From assembly GCA_047967505.1 (NCBI GenBank), contig CM106538.1: a DNA stretch of 64,000 nucleotides; one strand, 5' to 3'. The DNA comes from Dipteris shenzhenensis. Its lineage: Eukaryota > Polypodiophyta > Polypodiopsida > Gleicheniales. Shown here piece by piece: positions 10,920-20,204 of this stretch. How positions within the stretch are numbered: the first letter of the stretch is position 1; every line of letters starts with the position of its first letter. The notes under the pieces were generated by a model. It was not told the DNA's origin. It worked only from the letters and a program-made list of their open reading frames with translations, and searched no databases. The translations under genes were made by a program, and so were the position numbers.

Positions 10920-11694
10920 GCCTACACACCAAAAGTTCCTTTCTCAATTTCTTGATTGTTTCTTAGAGGATTTACTGCCTGGACTACCATGTTCTCGACG
11001 TGAAGATCATAGGATAGAAATCCTGCCGGGCAACACTCCACCTTGCAAAGCTCCTTATAGAGTCAATCAGCTAGAACAAAAGGAAATTCAAAAGCAAGTG
11101 GAGGAACTGATAGAGAGAGGATTAATAAGACCTAGCAGTTCTCCTTACGGAGCATCTGTCTTATTAGTCAAAAAGAAAAATGGAACTTATCGAATGTGCA
11201 TAGACTATCGTGCACTAAACAAAATCATAGTAAAGAAAAAATATCCAATCCTTAGGATTGATTATCTTTTGGACAAATTGAAAGGGGCCAAGGTTTTCAG
11301 TAAGATAGATCTCAAATCCGACTATCATCAAGTTCGTATGGTAGAAGAGGATATATACCAGACTACCTTTAGAACTCAAACGGGACATTATGAGTTCCTA
11401 GTTATGCCTTTTGGGGTAACTAATGCTCCAGCTACTTTTAGTAGAATGATGAACCGAATCTTTCTTAAACACCAAGATTGTGTGGTAGTATTTTTCGATG
11501 ATATTCTGGTGTTTAGCAAAGATGTTGAGGAGCATAAGGAACATCTGAAGCTAGTCTTTTCACTCTTGAAAGAAAACCAATTGTACATAAATCCTAAAAA
11601 GAGTAGTTTCTTTCAAGATCAGATAGAGTATTTGGGTCACATTGTATCTTCCGATGGGATTCGAGTGTGGATCCAAAGAAGATTGAATGCATAG
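10920..11694 (+). pseudogene. gypsy reverse transcriptase
   Basis: A 270-codon frame carries the RT fingers and palm: [69 protein letters not shown] and the catalytic FFDD (about 11,491-11,502; gypsy RTs usually have F/Y-x-DD). It ends at [13 protein letters not shown], where a one-base insertion near 11,670 shifts the frame. The line continues as [14 protein letters not shown] in another frame, and the connection region is shortened by a deletion. Confidence 0.85.
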
Positions 11695-11759
11695 TCACAT
11701 GGCCTAAACCTCGAAAGTTTGTCAAGAATTTCACATACATTGCACATCCATTGATAAAC

Positions 11760-12240
11760 CTTCTTTAAAAAGCTAAGCATTTCTTATGGACCGAGCATCA
11801 AGATAAATCTTTTATAGCTTTGAAAGAAGCTCTCACACAAGCTCCTGTGTTGCAACTATCCGATTTCTCTAGATCATTCTTTGTAGTTGTAACCGATGCT
11901 AGTGGATATGGAATTGGAGCCGTGCTTATGCAGGATATACATCCAATAGCATATGAGAGCCAAAAATTAAAACCAGTGGAATGCAATTATAGTACATATG
12001 ATAAAAAATTAACCGCTGTTGTGCATGCCTTACGAATGTGGAAACATTATTTGATGGGAGCTGAGTTTCTTATCAAAACTAATCAGCAAAGTATCAAGCA
12101 TTTGTTGACTCGGCCACTAATATCCAATAGACACATCAAGTGGGCATCATTTATACAGAGTTTTCAGCCCATGATTCAGTATCAACTTGGAAAAGAAAAT
12201 GTAGTTGCTAATGCTCTTAGCAGGAAGCCAAGTATTAATC
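11760..12240 (+). pseudogene. gypsy RNase H
   Basis: The domain starts with ALKEALTQAPVLQLSDFSRSF, VVTDASGYGIGAVLMQD and NYSTYDKKLTAVVHALRMWKHY, and ends with KTNQQSIKHLL and ENVVANALSRKP. This is the RNase H that degrades the RNA strand of the RNA-DNA hybrid. The first aspartate (TDAS) is kept. The position usually read as TD before the Q-S-L/I block is TN here. Confidence 0.8.
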
Positions 12241-12419
12241 ACATCACTGCTATAGAGACCCAGCCTTTCGAAGGTATGAAGAATTCTTATCAAGGGGATC
12301 TAGACTTTTTTGATATATGGAATAAATTAGAAAATAATAATTGGAATCATATGTTGGACTATTCATGCAACGCTGGATACCTCTTTTATCAAAAGAAATT
12401 ATGCGTCACTCGACCCTTT

Positions 12420-13480
12420 AGACAAATTGTAATGGAGGAAATGCACCAACCACTATATATGGGACATAGGGGAGTGACTGCCACTTTACAAGTGACAGCG
12501 AGGGAATTTCATTGGCCTACTATAAGAAAAGATGTGGCTAAGTTTGTAGCCGAATGCATCACTTGCCAGAAGATCAAGAGCTATAAAGGAAAGACCCCAG
12601 GATTGCTAATGCCTTTGCCTATTCCTACGCAACCTTGGGAACAAATATCTATGGATTTCATAACAGGTTTTCCTACTACAGCGACTCAAAATGATATGAT
12701 TTGGACAATAGTAGATCGCTTTAGTAAGCAAGCTTATTTCATCCCATGCAAGAAGACTTTAACAGCTCAGCAAGCTACACATTTATTCATCAAGCATATC
12801 TTTGTTCATCATGGCTTGCCAAAGATTATAGTGTCTGATCGAGATTCAAAGTTTTGCAGTAATTTCTAGACTGCATTATTTCATAATCTAAAGTTAGATT
12901 TCTCATCAGCTTTTCATCCAAAATCGAATGGACAAACTAAAGTTACAAATAGTACTATTCTGGATATGATAAGAGCTTATGTGCAAAGTCAACCAAAGAC
13001 TTGGGACAAATATCTTCATCTCTTATAGTTTGCTTATAATAATACTTCTCATTCTGCTTTTGGAAGAGCACCCTTTGAGATTATTTATGGGAAGGTTTTA
13101 CCTATTCTTATCACACGATTGACCCATAGAGTGGAGGCAGCAGATGCATTTACCCATGACTATCAAAATATTCTCAAAGAGGTTCGAGAAGCCATTGCAA
13201 TCGCTCAAGAGAAGTACACAAAACAAGCTCATAAGAACCGGAAACACATGCTTTTTAAAGAAGGTGATTATGTACTTCTTCGGATTGAGAAAAGAAGATT
13301 GAAGAGCATTGACAAATGACCAGTAATCAAGATGTCCCCACGTTTTTGTGGACCATTCAAGGTGATTCAAAAAATCAATGATCTAGCTTATAGGCTTGAA
13401 TTACTTGATAATTGGAAAATACATAATGCCTTTCATATCAGCCTCTTAAAGCCCTTCATAGGACCTTTACCTATTCATCC
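12420..13480 (+). pseudogene. gypsy integrase, two in-frame stops
   Basis: The HHCC zinc finger (H...H with C..C in AECITCQK) is followed by the DDE core: MDFITGFP, IVDRFSKQAYF and IVSDRDSKF. A stop at 12,867-12,869 and another near 13,027 break it. The frame continues with FHPKSNGQTKVTN and FAYNNTSHSAFGRAPFEIIYG, and the C-terminal GPF/Y-like module (GDYVLLRIEKRRL, FCGPFKVIQKINDLAYRLEL) spans another stop at 13,317-13,319. Confidence 0.8.
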
Positions 13481-13489
13481 TGTATGAAG

Positions 13490-13690
13490 AGGCTCCATTG
13501 ATTGTTGATGAAGAAGAAATTCTAGAACCTGAATGCATTATTGATCATCAACAAACCTCGACCCGAAAAGGAAATGTCTATACTAAATACTTGCTCAAAT
13601 TTAAGAATCATCCGAGAGATGATGCTCAGTGAATGCCTGAGTGGTTCTTTCAAACTTTTCCAAACCTCATTAGTTCCTATAATTGAACAT
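13490..13690 (+). pseudogene. Chromodomain-like C terminus of the gypsy integrase
   Basis: Across frames, the segment after the integrase reads EEILEPECIIDHQ..TRKGNVYTKYLLKFKNHPRDDAQ then MPEWF, which is the pattern of the group II chromodomains of plant chromoviruses. These domains steer integration towards particular chromatin. A stop interrupts it after DDAQ. Confidence 0.6.
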
Positions 13691-14625
13691 GCAACTGAGG
13701 TCAGTTGCAATCCAAGAAAGAGGGATGTTACGAAAATTATATTTCTGATATATCTTGCTTTGGACATTATTATTTTAGTCAAGTGTGACTATGGCAAAGT
13801 ACTCCATAGGAGCACACCGGACGCGGCAGGGGTCCTAGTGGATACTTTGTGTGGTTAGTTGGGGACACCTGACTAGCTTGTGTTTTGCCATGCTAGATGG
13901 TCGGTATTGTGGGTGATTCCATGTTAATACTGATGTCGCTAGTGTTATTGGTGTTGTGCTTGATTATTGTGCTTTGAGCACGGTTATGTTGGGATCGGTT
14001 GATTCGGTGATTCGTTCAATCGATTGTTAGTAACTAATGTAATTGTTGTCTTGAGTACAGGTGATGGAACTCATAGTGAGGATTGGAGTTAGTGTGAGGG
14101 TACCGATCGAGGTGTCGCACAGTGCATTATATATGGCCATGGACTAATTATGTATTTGCTTTATTATTGCAAGTTTGAGCAATATATATTTTGTAGTGGA
14201 CATAATTCATTTTTGGGCCCTAAGATGGCTATGTAAAGCAAATCCCTCATTTTGGAAGAGAGGGATAATTTTGGCTCCTTGGTGCTTTCATGAAATATCA
14301 TAAATACTCTAGATGAGGAAGTGTGAGGCACTCATCTAGGGGGGAGATTGTACCCAGTCTGCTGTCGTTTTTGTGGTGTGATTGTGCTCTTCTTCTCCAA
14401 TTGATTAAGTGGTGAATTTGTGTTGAAGATAATTACCTTTTGGTTTCAGTGGCGAAGGAAAGGGAGTGAAAGGAATGAATAATTGCTTGCAAGGTTTTCT
14501 TGCTTTCTTAAAAGTGACATAAAAAGAGCTTCAGTACTAAATATTAATCCCCTCGTAAATGGGAAGAGGATTTTCAATAGTTTCAAATTATTACAGGATT
14601 ATCACATGGAACATATTGGTATTTA
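13691..14625. other. 3' untranslated/LTR region of the gypsy element and flank
   Basis: Purine runs that could serve as polypurine tracts occur at about 13,709-13,724 (AAGAAAGAGGGA before TGTTACG) and at about 14,336-14,347 (AGGGGGGAGA before TTGTACCC). A 3' LTR probably lies between or after them, but no copy is visible upstream of the gag, so I leave it undefined. Confidence 0.35.
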
Positions 14626-14934
14626 GTGGGTAAGGCCAAAGCAGGAGTAACATCTAGCATCCACGGTAATGTAGGGACATTCAAAACAAGGGCTATGGCT
14701 ATAAGGGAAGAAGCACTCTTGAATGATTTCATAGAGGCAAATGATTTACCTCAACCTCATTTGTCTCACAAGCTTCTAAATGGTGAGGTGGTCACTGAAA
14801 AGAACCTTCCAATGGGCTTAAGGAAAAAAGAAGTATTTAACTCTATTGAAGAGAAACTAAGGGAAAGAGAGCATACAATGGCTTCTTCTTATACATTGTA
14901 TATACTCTTTGGTAAACAAATTTGCACATGTTAA
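14626..14934 (+). CDS. Unrecognised ORF, 102 codons
   Basis: The frame encodes a hydrophilic peptide with the readable stretch EEALLNDFIEANDLPQPHL and a charged segment ending EEKLREREHTM. Composition is protein-like and the frame stays open in otherwise A/T-rich DNA, but I recognise no family. It starts with GTG (first ATG near 14,695), so it may be an internal piece of a larger decayed gene or transposon. Confidence 0.3.
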   Translation: MGKAKAGVTSSIHGNVGTFKTRAMAIREEALLNDFIEANDLPQPHLSHKLLNGEVVTEKNLPMGLRKKEVFNSIEEKLREREHTMASSYTLYILFGKQICTC

Positions 14935-14992
14935 AATACCCAAAAGTAAAAAAATTCGATGCTTCTATCTCCTGTGTAGGTGAGGTTTTCCA

Positions 14993-15280
14993 TTATGATT
15001 CCTCATCAAAGATTACATCTCTAGAGATAACGACTTTGCGGTTGATGGGATCATACAACTTGTATGCTTTGCTTTCTTCACTGTAGCCAACCATGATGCG
15101 TTTGCGTGACTTCGCATCCAATTTCCTATGATGATCATCATGTATGTGGGCATATGCTATGCAACCAAATATGCGGAGATGCCCAATGTGTGGCTTGTGT
15201 CTAGTGAATGCTTCATAAGGAGTCATACTCTGTATCGGTTCGGTAGGAAGCCGATTAAGCAAATAGTTTGCAGCAAGACC
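14993..15280 (-). pseudogene. Ty1/copia integrase C-terminal fragment
   Basis: On the minus strand the frame reads AANYLLNRLPTEPIQSMTPYEAF, HLRIFGCIAYAHI, KSRKRIMVGYSEESKAYKLYDP and KVVISRDVIFDE. This is the well-known end of the copia integrase core and the link to reverse transcriptase. Nothing of gag, protease or RT is attached. The fragment starts beside a 24-bp perfect palindrome at 15,289-15,312. Confidence 0.85.
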
Positions 15281-15288
15281 ATGCAGAA

Positions 15289-15312
15289 ACTAGTTTCGCT
15301 AGCGAAACTAGT
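15289..15312. repeat. Perfect 24-bp palindrome (family copy 1)
   Basis: ACTAGTTTCGCT followed directly by its reverse complement. This is the most perfect copy of a motif seen at least eleven times between 15.3 and 18.9 kb. Flank GTCTTCACAAACA is shared with the copy at 16,750. Confidence 0.9.
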
Positions 15313-15769
15313 CTTCACAAACATGTTTTGAAGACCATGCAGAAATTGGGGTTCTAAGAAGGATTCTGTAGGATGTGGATGCTTTTCGCGAATGCTTATG
15401 CAAGATTTTTGTTGAATGGATATGGTCTCGGGTGCTCTCTTAAGTTGCAAGCTGCACTCATGCACCAACAATCTTTACAGGCAACTGAAGGTCAAGCAGC
15501 TCAGGTCACCGATGCAGAGAGGAGACAGAGTGGGCGCCAAGCCTGGGCACAAACTACACCGGGTGCACTGCCCCTAAACTGCCATAGACCCCAAAGCTCT
15601 TCACACCAAAAACAATTTGGGCAGAGAATTCTTGTTGTCCAGCACGGCGTTGTGATTGAGAGAGAGTTGAAAAGAAGACCAACCTACGCAGCCAGCGCCG
15701 AGAATGACAGTGCCATGCTCACAAGCCTCGAAAATGATGATGGGGCCTGTCGAGTCGTCGGGCGAAAGG

Positions 15770-15945
15770 TTGCTCACAGGACGGGGATCGCTCACAGGAG
15801 GCATCGGGCGAGATATGAAAGCGGGACGGGGATCGCTCACGGGAGGCGTCGGGCGAGATATGAAAGCGGATCGCTCATGGGCAAATGGTTGCGGATATGA
15901 AAGCGAATGGTTGTGGATATGAAAGCGAATCGCTCATGGGCGAAA
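15770..15945. repeat. Tandem repeat with a period of about 50 bp
   Basis: Units containing GGGGATCGCTCACAGGAGGC and GGGCGAGATATGAAAGCGG occur twice in tandem. Partial units (GGATATGAAAGCGAATGG) follow. Confidence 0.7.
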
Positions 15946-16749
15946 GGTGCGACCCACAAATGAAACTAGTTGAGAGGGCCTCGAATTGGAAACCATCGTT
16001 GAGAGCTCCAATTAGTTGGGAAAGTCACCAAGCTCCTCAGAGTCAAAAAACCAGTATTCCTCTACGGGATGGGTCCATTTCTGAGATGACAAAAGTGAGC
16101 TACAGCAAAGTATAATGATACCCTGCACTTTTTAACGTAACTCCAGAGCGCAAGGCTACTATTCAATCTTTTTAACGTCGCTCAGACATGGGGAAGCCAG
16201 TGGAGCATATTGTGAGCCTCCACGCACGTTTCTATACATCCACAGCGTAGAGACGACCAAAAGAGCAGCCAAATGCTCTTGCCTTCTCTGTGTGACGCTT
16301 CCGTAATATCTCTAATGTTTGAGCTAGACATACTTTGGACCAAGCAAAAAAAAAATTTAACCTCTGCTCTTTACTAAGAGGCAGTCCCTCTAGTCGCTTG
16401 CGTGGGCATCCCAGAGCTGTACGAGCTGGAATAGTTCAGAACAAAGAGCAGATTTCATTAGCATTATGAAAATCAGAAAAGAACCTTGAAAGTAGTTCGT
16501 CCATAGCCATGTCCTAGGCCAGCCCATATGAAATATACTGGTTAGATAAACCAGTTTGTGAAGGTCGACTATCCAGACACCAGAGAGTTTGCGAGCTCCT
16601 TGCTTTTCCTGCAGGCCATTCTGAAAAGGGGGTAGTCTTGGAAGAGGTCAAAATGAGTTGCTAGAAGTTTAGAAGCTAATTGGCATTTTGGACACAACTA
16701 ATTGGAGCATGCGCAAGGTTCCGACGGTTTCCAATTCGAGGCGCTCTCA

Positions 16750-16773
16750 ACTAGTTTCGCCAGCGAAACTAGT
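16750..16773. repeat. Palindromic motif (family copy 2)
   Basis: ACTAGTTTCGC-CA-GCGAAACTAGT: 11-bp perfect arms around a 2-bp centre, followed by the same GTCTTCACAAACA flank as copy 1. Confidence 0.9.
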
Positions 16774-16895
16774 CTTCACAAACAAACAAACACAAACACA
16801 CAAGCACACACACAGCCTCTGCCTCTGCCTCTACCTCCCCTTCTCCCTCTTTCTCTCCCTCTCCCTCTCCCTCTCCCTCTCCACCCTCCTTTCTT
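16774..16895. repeat. (CA)-rich then (CTCCCT)-rich low-complexity tract
   Basis: ACAAACAAACACAAACACAC grades into CTGCCTCTGCCT and (TCTCCC)n. Frames running through it on either strand are composition artefacts. Confidence 0.85.
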
Positions 16896-17380
16896 CCCCT
16901 TCCGTTTCCCTTCGACCTTCCTCCTTCGCTAAGCCCTCTTTTCCGTCCCATTTCGCATGGTTTTCCTTCTGTAGATGCATTCTTGCATTGCACGAGATCG
17001 TGAGCACCGCTCTTTCATCGTTGGCCGAGAACCTCCGTTTGAGGAGAGTGCGCTCTCTGCAAACTACGGTGTGATTGGCGATTGTAGACCCGCAGCGGGT
17101 GGTGCTCTTCTTCTTCATCTGCTGCTGCATTGCAGCTAAACACATCGAAGCTTTTAGGGGACCTTGTGCTGGCGAGAGAAGTCGCCTTGCCTGAGTGCCT
17201 GGTGGCTCAGAAGTCATTGAAGAGCGACTGCCACACCTCTTTCCTCCTCCCTGGATCATGCTGCAGTTTTAAGAATTTGCACTCTCCGACCTGCTCGAAC
17301 CCCTCAATCCGCGGCGCCGTCCCAAAAATCTTCGCAGAAGGACTTTCGCGAGCATGAAGACATTCACACCTTGGCAGCGA
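16896..17380. other. GC-richer unassigned stretch
   Basis: Higher GC than its surroundings with long open frames on both strands. One minus-strand frame (17,207-17,357) reads PRIEGFEQVGECKFLKLQHD and ends EVWQSLFNDF. I recognise no family. It could be a promoter/5' UTR remnant of a gene carried by a transposon. Confidence 0.3.
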
Positions 17381-17383
17381 GAC

Positions 17384-17481
17384 TAGTTTCACCAGCGAAA
17401 CTATGCAGAAGGACTTTTGTTCCAGTGAGACTAGTTTCGCCAGCGAAACTATGCAGAAGGATAGTTTCGCCAGCGAAACTA
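17384..17481. repeat. Cluster of three palindromic motifs (family copies 3-5)
   Basis: TAGTTTCACCAGCGAAACTA (17,384; one mismatch), TAGTTTCGCCAGCGAAACTA (17,432) and the same at 17,462. The intervals share TATGCAGAAGGA, which also flanks copy 1 as ATGCAGAAA. Confidence 0.9.
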
Positions 17482-18189
17482 TCCGTCCCTCTTTCACACT
17501 TCTTTGTACCATGATGGAGACAATCTCTCTATCCAGTAGCTAATTGGCTAAGGCAAAGGGAATACGCTGGGATCCCGTTTTGGGTGCACAATGTCGATAG
17601 GTAAAAACACTCACAAACTCCTCAACTAATCCATTCTTCCTGAATATGCAAAAAATTACGAAGAGTCATGCTGAGACCGAGATGAAAGACATCATGAGTG
17701 AATTCATCAGGAAATACAAGGTCTCGTTAGATTGAACCATTTTCTGAGACACTTTTGGCAATTACAAGCATTCTTGATGGCCTTAGTGGGTGGTTTGGAC
17801 TAAGATTTTTGACACTCGGCAAGAGGCCAGAAGTGAACCAACACACAGGAAGAGAACCAACAAGCAGAGAACCAACACGCAACCAACAAATGCTGAAGAA
17901 AATAGACAAAGCAACAGTCGTAAAAGAGTAAAAGAGTATAGTGTCAGCCATGTCTTCAAAAGAAATTTCCTGTTCGAAGTTCTCGAATCTCTACATTTCC
18001 TGCAACATTCCACCCACAGTTTTATATCCAACAATAGTTTTATTACACTTCTTCAGACTCATTCCCCATTCCCCTCCCACAGTTTTATATCCAACAAATC
18101 CAACATTTTCTCTCACTTGTCTTGCTATATAGCATTTGCAGGCAGACATGCAATATCCTCCTCCTTTAAGCTCACATTTCCTCACATTC

Positions 18190-18194
<5 letters not shown>
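17482..18194. other. Unassigned spacer
   Basis: No gene recognised. ACAGTTTTATATCCAACAA occurs twice near 18,017 and 18,079 as a short direct repeat. Confidence 0.4.
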
Positions 18195-18232
<38 letters not shown>

Positions 18233-18247
18233 AACACACACACACAA
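18195..18247. repeat. (CT)n-(AC)n compound microsatellite
   Basis: About 17 CT units are followed, after CAAAA, by about 7 AC units. Confidence 0.9.
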
Positions 18248-18544
18248 CATTCAAATATTACTCTTTTAAGCTTCTAATGTCTCCCTTACCTCTGAGATGG
18301 AGCCCCACAAAGCTGCAAAGTCCCCACAAGAACTCCTGGCTTTATGAAGCTACAAAAACGTTGCCCGAAGCTCCACGAGCTGCAACTCTAAAGCTGCAAA
18401 ATGTTGCCCAAAGTTCCATGATTCTGGAGGAGATGGGATCAACAAGGAAGAAATACTTGAGTGGGATTCACACATCTCCCATTTTCCAAGACAGGATCGT
18501 GCAAGAGTTATTCTGTTGAGACCCACAACAATTTCTTGCTGATA

Positions 18545-18890
18545 TAGTTTCGCCAGCGAAACTATAGTTCCAATGCTTCTTGTTACCTTGCATGTGAAAT
18601 GGCCGCCTCATATAGTTTCGCCAACGAAACTATAGTTTCTCTGCTTCTGGTGAGCTTGCAAACTCCAGTTTTAAATGGCCTCCGGTGTAGTTTTGCCAGC
18701 GAAATTATAGTTTTACTACTTCTAGCAAACTCAACATGAGATGTTTTTTGTTACCTCCCACATAGTTTCGCCAGTGAAACTATAGTTTTTCTACTTCTTG
18801 TTACCTCCCACATAGTTTCGCCAGCAAAACTATAGTTGTAACTCCAAATGAAATGGCCTCCAATAGTGATTCGCCAGCGAAACTATGATG
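18545..18890. repeat. Array of six palindromic motifs (family copies 6-11)
   Basis: Copies start at about 18,545, 18,613, 18,688, 18,763, 18,813 and 18,866, spaced 50-75 bp. Each is a version of TAGTTTCGCCAGCGAAACTA followed by TAGTT(T)... and CTNCTTCT. Substitutions fall in one arm at a time (CCAACG, TTTTGCC, CCAGTG, CCAGCAAAA, TGATTCG), so arms are not being kept complementary by compensating changes. Confidence 0.85.
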
Positions 18891-19079
18891 TCTTTACTTT
18901 TTCCTACCACCTTCAATCCATTAACCTTCTTGAGCTCATGCAGTGATGATGTGGCACTGTGCCTAGCAAGAGGTGTGCTAATGGAGCCCTATGCTGAGGT
19001 GGTAGGAGTGGTCACATGAAGTGACTGTAGAGCACTGTGTGTGCTTGCAGAGGTCAGTGCTAATTGGACAGCTGAGGCC

Positions 19080-19780
19080 ATAATGGAAGTGAAAGCTATA
19101 CACAATAAGAAAAAATAATAAATATGAAATTTTCTCTACCTTTATGAGCAATGGCACTTTGCATTCATATTTGGAGTAACCACAGTTAAGGCTCATATAG
19201 TAATAATGCAAGCAAAAGTTGTGCACAATAACAAAAGAATATGAATAGTTACTTTTTCTTGCTACCTTTACAAGCAGTAGCACTCTGGATTCGTATTGGG
19301 AGCATCCACAATAAAGGCTCATATAGTAATAATGCAGGCAAAAGTTATTCACACTAATTAAAAAATAAGAATATTAATATTTTCTCTTCCTACCTTTACA
19401 AGAAGTGGCACTTTGGGGAGCATCCACAATTAAGGTTCGTATAGTAATAATGCAAGCAAAATTTGTGCACACTAATTAAAAAATAGGAACATTATTTTTT
19501 CTTCCTACCTTTACGAGTAGTGGCACTCTCGATTGGTATTGGGAGCATCTACAATTAAGGCTCATATAGTTAAAAACTGTGCACAATAATAAAAGACAAG
19601 AATATGATTTTCTTCGTACCTTTATTAGTAGTGGCACTTTGGATTGGTGTTGGGAGCATCTACAATTAAGGCTGATAAAGTAAGAATGCAAGTGAAAGTG
19701 ATGCACAATAATTAAAAAACAAGAATATGGCATTTACCCTACGTTTGCAAGCAGTGGCACTTTGGATTCGTATTGAAATT
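19080..19780. repeat. Tandem array, period 111-128 bp, about 5.5 copies
   Basis: The marker TTTAC(A/G)AG.AGTGGCACTTTGG recurs at about 19,140, 19,265, 19,393, 19,509, 19,620 and 19,743. Each unit continues with GGGAGCATC(C/T)ACAATTAAGG, CTCATATAGTAATAATGCAA and a TGTGCAC(A/T)ATAA box, then a T/C-rich end. Units differ by substitutions and small deletions. Minus-strand frames through it are repeat artefacts. Confidence 0.85.
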
Positions 19781-20204
19781 ACTTAAAATTCTAGCATGGT
19801 TTTTAAAAATATGCAATTTCTTTCATATATTTTGATGAAAGAAAATGTAAGTTGATTGTCATTTTGAAAAATGTCTTTAATGGGTATCATTATGAATTTC
19901 ATCTTTTTTGCATCTATAAGAACAAAAAAGAATACTAATTATAGAATTCCAAATACCAAAGCACATAATCTTTCATTTACAAATTAACAAAATATTGAAG
20001 AAAAGCTAGTAAAAAGGAGAAAATAGTATATTCATTTAAGCACTTTAAAAACAATACTGACTTTTTAAGCTTTCATTTTGTGTGTGTTTACTCAAATCTC
20101 ATCTTTTTCAAAAAATAGATCATTTTTATCTTATTTTTAAGGAAATTCTCTAAGATTCCCTTAGGGGAAACCCTACAAGTTACCTGGTCAACTCGCAACA
20201 ACTA
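19781..20204. other. A/T-rich spacer
   Basis: No gene or repeat recognised; strongly A/T-rich. Confidence 0.6.

Larger units (their letters stand above)
9517..13690 (+). mobile_element. Ty3/gypsy chromovirus-type LTR retrotransposon, decayed
   Basis: The internal region of a gypsy element lies in the order gag, protease, reverse transcriptase, RNase H, integrase and chromodomain, which is the Ty3/gypsy order. The coding line is cut by at least six frameshifts and stops (for example near 10056, 10400, 10584, 10900, 11670, 11775, 12869, 13027, 13319), so it is not autonomous. The chromodomain-like C terminus places it among chromoviruses. Flanking LTRs could not be delimited by eye. Confidence 0.9.

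Noticed and set aside
16688-17259. Glu/Gly/Arg-rich and Leu/Pro/Ser-rich frames
   Set aside because: They run through the CT-rich low-complexity tract; composition artefact.
15289-18890. CRISPR-like array of palindromic repeats
   Set aside because: Spacing is irregular, 'spacers' are themselves repeated, and the DNA is plant nuclear; no cas genes.
15289-18890. Hammerhead ribozyme repeats (GCGAAAC resembles the GAAA box)
   Set aside because: No CUGANGA box is present at the correct distance in any unit.
19476-19733. Tyr/Cys/Leu-rich minus-strand peptides with internal repeats
   Set aside because: Produced by the 120-bp tandem array.
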